From contig JAEYPP010000016.1 in NCBI GenBank assembly GCA_023410575.1, forward strand, positions 201,455-265,454: a stretch of DNA of 64,000 nucleotides. The letters run 5' to 3'. Positions 34,976-43,400 of the stretch are shown here, piece after piece. The stretch is from Bacillota bacterium (GTDB taxonomy: Bacteria; Bacillota; Clostridia; Lachnospirales; Lachnospiraceae). The position numbers and the translations under genes were made by a program. How positions within the stretch are numbered: position 1 is the stretch's first letter; each line of letters starts with the position of its first letter. The notes beneath the pieces are model-generated. The model was given only the letters and a program-made list of their open reading frames with translations, was not told where the DNA came from and searched no databases.

Positions 34976-34980
34976 AGGAA

Positions 34981-35271
34981 ATGCAACTGAAAAAAGCTAT
35001 TACGTGCGATTTAACAGAGGTTCATTCTTACTTAAAACCAAGAGGAATGATATTACATACCGTTTATATGATTATGGACGGTTATAAGATGAGAAACCAA
35101 GAGTATTCCTTGATAAAAATATGGGAGTAATTGGTCATCCATTTAAGAACATATAAGCCACGCATAAGATAACTAATTCAGAAAACTACAATTGAGCAGC
35201 TAATTGCTTGTGATTAAGCACTTGAAGTAATCGATGAAGGTGATTAGCAGAACTCTATTAAGATCTCATGA
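34981..35271 (+). pseudogene. Possible decayed coding region
   Basis: Bases 34981-35130 form a 49-codon open frame (begins MQLKKAITCDLTEVHS, ends SLIKIWE). Further on, a frame near 35181-35270 reads like protein but is broken by in-frame stops (IEQLIACD, stop, ALEVIDEGD, stop, QNSIKIS). The start codon lies at the predicted transcription start and has no proper ribosome site. I do not recognise the product. It may be the remains of a gene or simply leader RNA. This is the only content I see in the 571-bp gap apart from the promoter-like element and the ribosome site of the next gene. Confidence 0.25.
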
Positions 35272-35334
35272 ATCTAATGAGATTAAATTGCTTTTTATCG
35301 AAAAACTAGATTACTAAAGTTATAGGAGGATAAG

Positions 35335-35994
35335 ATGGGAAATATATTTAATCTGGAAAATGGGTTTTTCACTTTTATGGGAAAGGTATGTGATATGCTT
35401 TATCTAAGTATCTTATGGCTAATATGCTGTATCCCAATCATAACAATTGGACCTGCCACTACAGCAATGTATTACACAATTGTAAAAACAATTCGTAGAG
35501 ATCGAGGATATGTTACAAGAGAGTTTTTTCGCTCGTTTAAGGATAACTTACGACTTGGATCAATCTCAACGATTATATTTTTAGTGTTGGCTTATGTGCT
35601 CTATGTAGATTTTAATTTTGCGAATGTTAAGAGATTAGAAGGTGAGACTATAGGAGAATTGTTGTTTGCAGGTTTTATTGCAGTTACAACAATTGTGGTA
35701 TTTATTTTTCTATTTACATTTCCGGTTTTATCCCGCTTTACACTTAATTTTAAGGGTTTATTTAAAACGTCTTTTATTATATCAATAAAGCATTTTCCAA
35801 CCTCCTTGATCTTAACAGTTATTTTATTAGCGTTTCTTATTGGTGTTTACTTAATACCTCTGTTGATTTTTATAGCACCGTCGTTGTGTTGTTACATCAA
35901 CTCATTTTTAGTTGAAAGAATATTTAAAAAATATATGCCTAAACCAGAAGGTACGCCTGAAGAAACTGGAAGGGACCTATGGTATTGGGAATAA
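35335..35994 (+). CDS. YesL-like DUF624 membrane protein
   Basis: A 219-residue integral membrane protein of the DUF624/YesL type, with about five hydrophobic helices (approximately residues 17-45, 78-100, 107-130, 150-178 and a final hairpin region near 165-195). The N-terminal FFTFMGKVCDMLYLSILWLICCIPI and TIGPATTAMYY segments are the family's signature. Members often sit near sugar transporters and polysaccharide-utilisation genes, but the function is unknown. The ribosome site ATAGGAGG is good. The glgB start is 18 bases after its stop, so the two are co-transcribed, which hints at a link to carbohydrate metabolism. Confidence 0.75.
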   Translation: MGNIFNLENGFFTFMGKVCDMLYLSILWLICCIPIITIGPATTAMYYTIVKTIRRDRGYVTREFFRSFKDNLRLGSISTIIFLVLAYVLYVDFNFANVKRLEGETIGELLFAGFIAVTTIVVFIFLFTFPVLSRFTLNFKGLFKTSFIISIKHFPTSLILTVILLAFLIGVYLIPLLIFIAPSLCCYINSFLVERIFKKYMPKPEGTPEETGRDLWYWE

Positions 35995-36012
35995 CTTAGG
36001 GGGGCATAGCCT

Positions 36013-38241
36013 ATGAATGAAACGCTAAACCAGCTTATGGATTGGCCAGGAATAGAGGCAATCATTTACTCGGAACATGATTGCCCACATAACATCTTAG
36101 GAGCACATAAGACGGAAGCAGGGATATTAATACAAACTTTTATCCCAGATGCAAAAGAGATCCGCTTGAAAGATAGCAAAACTGGGAAAGAATTTTTGAT
36201 GCAAAAGGTTAGGGATGAGGGTTTTTTTTCTGTTTTAATTGAGAAAAAGACGATTTTTAACTATACATTCTGTATCACTTATGAGGATGGAAATACATCA
36301 GAGATTGTGGATCCTTATTCTTTTGATAGCACAATTAAACAAGAGGATTGTGATAAATTTAATCGAGGAATTCATTACAATCTATATAATGTTTTAGGTG
36401 CACATATCTGTACGATAAGAAAAGTTACAGGAACTAGGTTTGCAGTTTGGGCCCCAAATGCAAGTAGAGTTAGTGTTGTAGGTGATTTTAATCAGTGGGA
36501 TGGCAGAAAACATCCAATGCGTCGCTTGGGGAGTTCAGGAGTATTTGAACTCTTTTTGCCTGGTATTAAGAAGGGTGACATCTATAAATTTGAGATTAAG
36601 TCAAAAGGTGGGCTGACATTTTTAAAAGCTGATCCGTATGCATTTCATTCTGAACTTCGTCCGAATACTGCATCGATTGTATCGAATTCATCAGATTATG
36701 TATGGAAGGACCAAGATTGGTTAGCGAAAAGAAAGAGTAAGAACTATTCAAGTGAGCCAATGTCAATTTATGAGGTACATCTTGGCTCTTTTAAAAAGCC
36801 AGAAGAAAAGAATGGAAGTTTTTATAATTATCGCGATTTAGCTGTTATGTTAGCTGATTATGTGATTCAGATGGGGTATACTCATATTGAATTAATGCCA
36901 ATTATGGAACATCCATTTGATGGGTCTTGGGGATATCAAGTAACTGGTTACTATTCTGTTACTTCACGCTATGGTACACCAGAAGACTTTAAATTCTTTG
37001 TGGATTATATGCATAGAAAAGGAATTGGAATTATCTTAGACTGGGTTCCAGCGCATTTTCCGAGAGATTCTCATGGACTAAGCAGTTTTGATGGTACCTG
37101 CTTATATGAACATCAGGATCCTAGAAAGGGTGCACATCCTCACTGGGGTACATTAATTTTTAATTATGGAAGACCAGAGGTATCGAACTTTCTTATTGCA
37201 AATGCATTGTTTTGGTTGAGCGAATATCATGTCGATGGTATCCGAATTGATGCAGTTGCATCGATGTTATATCTAGATTATGGAAAAAGCGATGGAGAAT
37301 GGGTTGCGAATGAGTATGGTGGTAATCAGAATCTAGAAGCGATGGAGATGCTAAAGCACATTAATTCTGTCGTACATAAGCGTAAGGATGGTTCTATAGT
37401 TATCGCAGAGGAATCTACAGCTTGGCCTATGATTACTGGTGACCTTAATCAGGGCGGTTTGGGTTTTGACTATAAGTGGAACATGGGTTGGATGAATGAC
37501 TTTACTAATTATATGAAACAAGATCCCCTGTTTCGTAAAAGCTGTCATGGTTCGTTGACCTTTAGCATGGTTTACGCTTATTCGGAAAGATTTATCTTAG
37601 TTTTATCTCATGATGAAGTAGTACATGGAAAGTGTTCTATGATTAATAAGATGCCAGGATATGAGACAGATAAGTATGCGAATCTTCGTGCTGCCTATGG
37701 CTTTATGACAACACATCCAGGTAAAAAATTATTATTTATGGGACAGGAATTTGCACAAGAGCTTGAATGGAATGAGGATGTATCATTAAGTTGGAACCTC
37801 CTAGAAGATGAAAAACATCAGAAGATGCAAGTTTATGTAAGTGCTCTGAATAAATTATATCAAACGAGAAAAGCTTTATATGAATTAGATGAAGATCCAA
37901 AGGGTTTTGAATGGATAAGTTCAATGGATGCAGATCATAGTATTATTAGTTTTGAACGAAGAGGTAAAAAGGAGAAATTAATTGTTGTTCTTAATTTTAC
38001 ACCAGTAGTTTATGACGATTTTTATCTTGCTGTGCCATATAAAGGAAAGTATAAAGAGATTTTTAATAGTGATGACATTAAATTTGGTGGTGCAGGTCGT
38101 GTCAATAAACAGATTAAGAAGAGCATTAATAAGTCAGTGGATGGACAAGCACAGGCTATACGGATGTGCTTACCTCCTCTTTCGATGGTAGTTTTTGAAT
38201 ACAAACAGGAAGAAAAAGCAATTGCAAAGAAACTAAAGTAA
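36013..38241 (+). CDS. glgB: 1,4-alpha-glucan (glycogen) branching enzyme
   Basis: GlgB (742 residues, GH13 subfamily 9) cuts alpha-1,4 chains and rejoins them as alpha-1,6 branches in glycogen. Two N-terminal beta domains (an N1 module to ~residue 110, then the CBM48 with WAPNASRVSVVGDFNQWDG) precede the barrel. The catalytic residues are intact: nucleophile Asp in DGIRIDAVASMLY, acid/base Glu in VIAEESTAWP, and the third Asp in LSHDEVVHGK. The C-terminal beta domain follows. It shares a transcript with the YesL-like gene; the mscS-like gene begins 36 bases downstream. No glgA or glgC lies in the window, though a GH13 debranching homologue lies at 45333. Confidence 0.95.
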   Translation: MNETLNQLMDWPGIEAIIYSEHDCPHNILGAHKTEAGILIQTFIPDAKEIRLKDSKTGKEFLMQKVRDEGFFSVLIEKKTIFNYTFCITYEDGNTSEIVDPYSFDSTIKQEDCDKFNRGIHYNLYNVLGAHICTIRKVTGTRFAVWAPNASRVSVVGDFNQWDGRKHPMRRLGSSGVFELFLPGIKKGDIYKFEIKSKGGLTFLKADPYAFHSELRPNTASIVSNSSDYVWKDQDWLAKRKSKNYSSEPMSIYEVHLGSFKKPEEKNGSFYNYRDLAVMLADYVIQMGYTHIELMPIMEHPFDGSWGYQVTGYYSVTSRYGTPEDFKFFVDYMHRKGIGIILDWVPAHFPRDSHGLSSFDGTCLYEHQDPRKGAHPHWGTLIFNYGRPEVSNFLIANALFWLSEYHVDGIRIDAVASMLYLDYGKSDGEWVANEYGGNQNLEAMEMLKHINSVVHKRKDGSIVIAEESTAWPMITGDLNQGGLGFDYKWNMGWMNDFTNYMKQDPLFRKSCHGSLTFSMVYAYSERFILVLSHDEVVHGKCSMINKMPGYETDKYANLRAAYGFMTTHPGKKLLFMGQEFAQELEWNEDVSLSWNLLEDEKHQKMQVYVSALNKLYQTRKALYELDEDPKGFEWISSMDADHSIISFERRGKKEKLIVVLNFTPVVYDDFYLAVPYKGKYKEIFNSDDIKFGGAGRVNKQIKKSINKSVDGQAQAIRMCLPPLSMVVFEYKQEEKAIAKKLK

Positions 38242-38277
38242 ATGAGCTAAGTTGTTTTTATTAGAAGGAGTAATGGA

Positions 38278-39150
38278 ATGAATATGTTATCAATTCTTTC
38301 TATTGTACAAGGAGGAGTATCGGAATCCAAGGAACTTTCTCGATTTGTCATATGGTGGAATGGATTTTATCCTCTTGCAATCAAATTTTTCATTAATGTA
38401 ATTATATGTATTATTATTTACTTGATTGGGAAAAAAGTGATCAAGGTAATACTGAAGATTGTGAAGCGTACATTTGAAAGGGCCAATACAGAAGTAAGTG
38501 CTGCTAATTTTGTTACTTCCTTGATAAAAGCAGTTCTATACAGTCTCTTGTTTATTGCTATTTTTATGAAATTAGGTGTGCCTGAGGCTTCTTTTGTAGC
38601 TTTAATAGGTTCTGCTGGTTTAACTATTGGTTTAGCACTACAAGGTAGTTTATCTAACTTTGCTGGTGGTGTCTTAATCTTAATCTTAAAACCATTTCAC
38701 ATTGGAGACTTCATTATTGTTGGGGATAAAGAGGGTACAGTTTTATCAATTGACATAATCTATACAAAGGTAGTTACCATCGACAATAAAGTTATTGTCT
38801 TTCCGAATGGTTCCTTAGCCAATGCAAATATCGTCAATGTTACGGATGAACCAACACGTCGATTAGATTTACTGATACCAATTGGATACCATGATGATAT
38901 AAGGGCCGTAAAGGAAGAGTTATTTAAAGTAAGTCAAAGTAATGAGAAAATACTAAAAGATCAGCCAGTCGATTTGTTTGTAGCAGGTTATGGTGATAAT
39001 GCGGTTCAAATTGCGTTGCGTGTTTGGGTTAATAAAGAAGATTATTTTGTAGCAAAATGCGAGTTGCTCGAAACAATCAAGTATATGTTTGATGAAAAGG
39101 GATTTACAATACCATTCCAGCAGCTTAATGTTACAGTAGATCAAAAGTAA
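38278..39150 (+). CDS. MscS-family mechanosensitive channel
   Basis: A 290-residue small-conductance mechanosensitive channel, which opens under membrane tension to release solutes during osmotic downshock. Three transmembrane helices lie at about residues 27-55, 75-95 and 100-130; the third, pore-lining helix shows the Gly/Ala-rich pattern GSAGLTIGLALQGSLSNFAGG. PFHIGDFIIVGDKEGTV and VFPNGSLANANIVN mark the beta domain, and a mixed alpha/beta cage follows to the end. Length is standard for MscS. It begins 36 bases after glgB with an AAGGAG site, so it may be co-transcribed, without an obvious functional link. Confidence 0.9.
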   Translation: MNMLSILSIVQGGVSESKELSRFVIWWNGFYPLAIKFFINVIICIIIYLIGKKVIKVILKIVKRTFERANTEVSAANFVTSLIKAVLYSLLFIAIFMKLGVPEASFVALIGSAGLTIGLALQGSLSNFAGGVLILILKPFHIGDFIIVGDKEGTVLSIDIIYTKVVTIDNKVIVFPNGSLANANIVNVTDEPTRRLDLLIPIGYHDDIRAVKEELFKVSQSNEKILKDQPVDLFVAGYGDNAVQIALRVWVNKEDYFVAKCELLETIKYMFDEKGFTIPFQQLNVTVDQK

Positions 39151-39242
39151 TCAGTTGCGTTGAAAAAATTGCACAAATATTTTTTGATAAACGGATTGTT
39201 TTTGTAAAATAAGGAAAAAAATTATATTTTGAAAAAAAAGTC

Positions 39243-39271
39243 TTCACAAATTCTAATATTAGTGATATTTT
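39243..39271 (+). promoter_or_regulatory. Promoter-like element ahead of an early terminator
   Basis: TTCACA (39243-39248), 17-base spacer, TATTTT (39266-39271). If used, it would make an RNA of only about 54 bases ending at the 39292-39331 hairpin unless transcription reads through into glnN. Confidence 0.35.
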
Positions 39272-39291
39272 ATTAGTAAAGATAAGTCTAA

Positions 39292-39331
39292 GAGCAAGGG
39301 TGTTCTCATATGAGAACGCCCTTTTGCTTTT
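39292..39331 (+). terminator. Terminator or attenuator between mscS and glnN
   Basis: A near-perfect hairpin centred on the 16-bp palindrome GTTCTCATATGAGAAC, extended by GGG/CCC and AGCAA/TTGCT, followed by TTTT. It may end the glgB-mscS transcript or attenuate transcription into glnN, whose start is 142 bases further on. The rest of this 322-bp gap holds only AT-rich sequence and weak promoter-like words. Confidence 0.8.
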
Positions 39332-39472
39332 GTAAGGTGAGTCATCTTTAAGTCATAAATCCTTGTTGTAATTTCAAAGATAATGTGATTTAATGGTATC
39401 AATGTTTTATGGAGGAGTTACATAGGATTTCTGGAGAACTAAGAATAATAAACTTTGGAAGGAGAAATATTT

Positions 39473-41581
39473 ATGGCAGAAAAATTAACAGATATTTTCG
39501 GCATTGATGTGTTCAATGAAGCAGCAATGATCGAGCGCTTGCCAAAGAAAACTTTTGCAGCGTTGAAAAAAACAATCGAGAATGGTGAGGACTTAGACCC
39601 TCAAGTTGCTGAAGTTGTTGCGAATGCTATGAAGGATTGGGCAATTGAGCGAGGAGCAACTCATTATACTCATTGGTTCCAACCAATGACAGGTGTAACT
39701 GCTGAAAAGCATGATTCATTTATTTCTCCTGCCCCAGCAGGAAAGATATTAATGGAGTTTTCCGGAAAAGAGTTGATTAAAGGTGAACCAGATGCTTCTT
39801 CTTTTCCATCTGGTGGCTTGAGAGCAACATTTGAAGCAAGAGGATATACTGCATGGGATTGTACCTCACCTGCTTTTCTAAAAGAGGATGCTGCAGGTGT
39901 TACACTTTGTATTCCCACAGCATTCTGTTCTTATACCGGAGAAGCTTTGGATAAAAAGACTCCTTTACTTCGCTCCATGGAGGCTATTAACAAACAGGCA
40001 GTACGGATTTGTAAATTATTTGGACATAACAATGTAACAAGTGTTTCAGTATCTGTTGGACCAGAGCAGGAATACTTCATCATTGACAGAGAAAAGTACT
40101 TAAAGAGAGAAGATTTAGTATTTACAGGACGTACTTTATTTGGAGCAATGCCACCAAAAGGTCAGGAGTTAGATGATCATTATTTTGGTTCAATCAAAGA
40201 ACGAATTGCTTCTTTCATGAAAGAAATTAACACAGAGTTATGGAAACTAGGTGTATTATGTAAAACTCAGCATAATGAAGTAGCACCAGCACAGCATGAA
40301 TTAGCACCTATTTATGCAACTGCCAATATTGCAACTGACCACAATCAGTTAGTAATGGATGTTATGAAGAAGGTTGCTATTCGACACGGGTTGGCGTGTT
40401 TATTACATGAAAAACCATTTGCAGGAGTGAATGGTTCTGGAAAACATGATAACTGGTCACTTGTAACTAATACTGGAAAGAACTTATTAGATCCAGGTAA
40501 AACTCCTCATGAGAATATTCAGTTTTTATTAATTCTCTCTGGTATTTTAAAGGCAGTTGACACACATGCTGATTTATTAAGACTTTCTGCTTCCAACCCT
40601 GGCAATGACCATAGATTAGGTGCTAATGAAGCACCTCCTGCGATTATTTCGATTTTTTTAGGAGAACAACTAGAAGATGTGTTAACACAGTTGATTGAAA
40701 CAGGAGAAGCCAAAAGTTCAAAGCAGGGTGAACGATTAAGGACAGGTGTTCATACAATTCCTGAGTTTAGAAAGGATGCGACAGATCGAAATCGTACTTC
40801 GCCATTTGCATTTACTGGTAATAAATTTGAATTTCGATCACTAGGCTCTTCAATGTCAGTTGCAGATGCCAATACTATCTTAAATACAATTGTTGCAGAT
40901 GCCTTTTCTGAGATAGCTGATGAGCTTGAAACGGCAGAAAATTTTGATTTAGCTGTACATGATTTAATTAAGAAAATAGTAACAGAGCATCAGAGAATTA
41001 TCTTTAATGGAAATGGTTATTCAGAAGAATGGGTGGAAGAAGCAAAGCGCCGAGGATTACCTAACATGCCTTCAATGGTAGCAGCAGTGCCTTCTTTAGT
41101 AACAGATAAATCTATAAAGTTATTTACAAAGCATGGAGTGTTTACAAAGACAGAATTAAAATCTCGTGAAGAAATTCTTTATGAATCTTATTCAAAAGCA
41201 ATAAATATTGAAGCGAAGACAATGATTGAAATGACTCACAAATTGTATCTTCCTGCTGTAATTAAGTTTACTACAACTCTAGCGAATAGCATCAACGCAG
41301 TAAAGATGGCAGTACCTTCTGCAGATATTAGTGTGCAGGCAGAATTATTAACTAATGTCTCTACCCGTTTAACAAGTGCAAAAGTAGCTCTTTCAAAATT
41401 GACAGAAGCTGTAGAAACAGCTGCTTTAAAAGAAGAGGGAGAAGAACAGGCTATTTTCTTTAGAGATGAAGTATTTACGGCAATGCAAGAACTTAGAAAG
41501 CCGATTGATGAGTTAGAAACTATGGTAGATAAAGAAGTATGGCCAGTGCCTACTTATGGAGATTTGTTATTTGAAGTATAA
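39473..41581 (+). CDS. glnN: Glutamine synthetase type III
   Basis: A 702-residue glutamine synthetase of the large GSIII type found in Bacteroidetes and clostridia, which makes glutamine from glutamate, ammonia and ATP. Landmarks are DASSFPSGGLRATFEARGYTAWD near the N-terminal third, SVGPEQEYFIID (metal-binding Glu residues), NEVAPAQHELAPIYATAN, and GVNGSGKHDNWS of the catalytic core. The C-terminal half is the long helical extension specific to GSIII. The ATG at 39473 follows GGAAGGAG. It is a single-gene unit between a hairpin and a palindromic repeat, and a read-through-dependent hairpin upstream may couple it to nitrogen status, though this is only inference. Confidence 0.95.
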   Translation: MAEKLTDIFGIDVFNEAAMIERLPKKTFAALKKTIENGEDLDPQVAEVVANAMKDWAIERGATHYTHWFQPMTGVTAEKHDSFISPAPAGKILMEFSGKELIKGEPDASSFPSGGLRATFEARGYTAWDCTSPAFLKEDAAGVTLCIPTAFCSYTGEALDKKTPLLRSMEAINKQAVRICKLFGHNNVTSVSVSVGPEQEYFIIDREKYLKREDLVFTGRTLFGAMPPKGQELDDHYFGSIKERIASFMKEINTELWKLGVLCKTQHNEVAPAQHELAPIYATANIATDHNQLVMDVMKKVAIRHGLACLLHEKPFAGVNGSGKHDNWSLVTNTGKNLLDPGKTPHENIQFLLILSGILKAVDTHADLLRLSASNPGNDHRLGANEAPPAIISIFLGEQLEDVLTQLIETGEAKSSKQGERLRTGVHTIPEFRKDATDRNRTSPFAFTGNKFEFRSLGSSMSVADANTILNTIVADAFSEIADELETAENFDLAVHDLIKKIVTEHQRIIFNGNGYSEEWVEEAKRRGLPNMPSMVAAVPSLVTDKSIKLFTKHGVFTKTELKSREEILYESYSKAINIEAKTMIEMTHKLYLPAVIKFTTTLANSINAVKMAVPSADISVQAELLTNVSTRLTSAKVALSKLTEAVETAALKEEGEEQAIFFRDEVFTAMQELRKPIDELETMVDKEVWPVPTYGDLLFEV

Positions 41582-41609
41582 TGAATTTCATTAAATGTGA
41601 TTGATTAAT

Positions 41610-41787
41610 GAGGCTGTCGCATTAACTGAATATTGTATTGTATAAAAGAATGAAGGACGATGGTATTTTCGGAGTGCCTTACAAGTCCCCACACGCACTT
41701 TGTGGGGCTTGTGAGCGTAGTGCTACAGCGAAAATATTCTATCGCCCTTCATTCCTTATTCATACTCCCCTTACTGCGACAACCCCT
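41610..41787 (-). repeat. Palindromic intergenic repeat, copy D (longest)
   Basis: The fullest copy of the family, about 178 bp. Its ends are GGCTGTCGCATTAA (41612 on) and the complement of TTGTCGCAGTAAGGGG (right end), with arms AGAATGAAGGACGATGG and ATCGCCCTTCATTC. Inside lies the conserved core with CTTACAAGTCCCCACACG and its partner TGTGGGGCTTGTGAG. The core is in the opposite orientation to the copies at 6443 and 45048. It fills most of the 332-bp gap between glnN and the lipoprotein gene; the remainder holds a TATAAT (41844-41849) with a weak -35. Confidence 0.8.
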
Positions 41788-41913
41788 TTGGGTTTTACTA
41801 TTCCGATAACTTTTGTTCTCTTCATTTTATGAAAGAGTTGTGTTATAATCATAATAATTATGACTGTGATAAACAAAGTGATGAGTTAATATCGAAAGGA
41901 TACGATAAACAAT

Positions 41914-43320
41914 ATGAAGGACAAATTGCATATGATAGTATTAATAATGGTTACGCTTTTCATATGTTCTGCTTGCAGTAAAGGAGAAAAGCCAGTTATC
42001 TTAGAGGAGAGTGTAACGCATGTGTTAACACCAACACAAGTCGTTTCGCAAGATGAGGTATTTATTCCGACTGAAAAACCAAATAAAACCGAATTAGATA
42101 TTGCAGGGAATGAGGAGATTGGTTCGCCCACAGTTGAGACGGGATCAGCAATTTTAGTCGATCCTATCATTACAGAAGATATAAAAGAGACAGAAGAAAA
42201 CATTGAGATAGGTTCGATACCAGCAACAGATGATCAGTCGAACAATTCCGATTCTTCAAGGATATTTGATAATAACAGCAAAGCATACATAGATGATTTG
42301 GGTACTGTTGCGGGTATTCAAATTCGGGATAATAAGATTACAATTACAGAGATTGTAGAAGTTAATAGTGATATCTTAGTTATTCCTACCACAATTGATA
42401 AGATGTCAGTGATAGCAATAGGTAACGGAGCAATGGAATCTGCCAAAGTAAGCCAGGTGGTAATACCGAATGGAGTAACAAGTATTGATGCTTATGCCTT
42501 TTATGGTAATACGAATATAAAAAAGATAACGATACCAGAAACTGTAACTGAGATAGGAATGAATGCTTTTGGTAACTGCTCTAAGTTAGAAGAGATTGAT
42601 TTATCTAGTAAAAATGAGAATTATTGCTTAGTAAATGGTGTACTCTATAATAAAGATAAGTCATCAATTATTCGATATCCTGCAGCACGAAAGGATGAAG
42701 CTTGTTATATTGAAGAAGGGGTTGCTTCCATTGAAGCTGGAGCCTTTTCTATGTGTAAAAATCTTGAATATGTGTTTTTGCCAAATAGCTTACGAAGTAT
42801 AGGTAGTGAAGCATTTGCGGGCTGTATATTATTGGACGTTGAGATTCCAGAACAACTAATTGAATTAGAATCGTTTGCATTTGCTAATTGCTCATCATTG
42901 AGAGAGATTGTTATACCTGAAGCAATAGAGATAGTAGCAGAGGGCACCTTTAGTGGATGTGAAAAGGTAACATCAATCACTTTCCTAGGACCGATAAAAG
43001 AAATTGGATATTCTGCATTTGCAAATTGCTCTTTCGTTAACAAGATTGAGTTTAAAGATTCAGCTTCTTTTATTGGAGAAATGGCTTTTGCTTTTTGCAC
43101 ATCGATCAAGAGTATTATCTTACCAAGTGGTACACAAGAGATTGCAGACATGGCTTTCTACTCATGTTTTGATTTGGAACAAATTGTAATTCCGGATACG
43201 GTTTCATACTTTGGTTCGATGATTTTTGATCAGATAAGTAATGTAGTTATAAAGACTCCAAAGGGATCAAGTGCAGTTGAATATGCTGCGTCGAATGGGA
43301 TTGCTTGTATACTGCAGTAA
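41914..43320 (+). CDS. BspA-type leucine-rich-repeat lipoprotein
   Basis: A 468-residue secreted lipoprotein. The signal peptide ends in the lipobox ICSAC. A Thr/Pro/Glu-rich, probably extended linker (~residues 23-125) leads to a repeat domain of LRR_5 (BspA) type from about residue 150 to the end. Units such as SIDAYAFYGNTNIKKITIPETVTEIGMNAF recur, each with an F/A-F-x-x-C/N-x-x-L-x-x-I-x-I-P pattern. Such proteins are displayed on the cell surface and bind host, partner or polysaccharide ligands in other bacteria; the ligand here is unknown. It is transcribed alone. The ribosome site (AAAGGATACG) lies rather far from the ATG, which I kept because the signal peptide fits. Confidence 0.82.
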   Translation: MKDKLHMIVLIMVTLFICSACSKGEKPVILEESVTHVLTPTQVVSQDEVFIPTEKPNKTELDIAGNEEIGSPTVETGSAILVDPIITEDIKETEENIEIGSIPATDDQSNNSDSSRIFDNNSKAYIDDLGTVAGIQIRDNKITITEIVEVNSDILVIPTTIDKMSVIAIGNGAMESAKVSQVVIPNGVTSIDAYAFYGNTNIKKITIPETVTEIGMNAFGNCSKLEEIDLSSKNENYCLVNGVLYNKDKSSIIRYPAARKDEACYIEEGVASIEAGAFSMCKNLEYVFLPNSLRSIGSEAFAGCILLDVEIPEQLIELESFAFANCSSLREIVIPEAIEIVAEGTFSGCEKVTSITFLGPIKEIGYSAFANCSFVNKIEFKDSASFIGEMAFAFCTSIKSIILPSGTQEIADMAFYSCFDLEQIVIPDTVSYFGSMIFDQISNVVIKTPKGSSAVEYAASNGIACILQ

Positions 43321-43400
43321 AAAGTGCTTGCAAAATACTAAATATACGGTAAAATATGAAATAGTGTGAAAGCAGCAGAATAGAAAGGCTAGGTATTAAC

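Noticed and set aside
39416..39514. Upstream open frame (about 32 codons) overlapping the glnN start
   Set aside because: It has no ribosome site of its own and consists largely of the purine-rich leader of glnN.
42705..43151. 148-codon open frame on the minus strand within the leucine-rich-repeat gene
   Set aside because: It mirrors the repeats of the real gene, has no ribosome site, and its composition is that of an antisense shadow.
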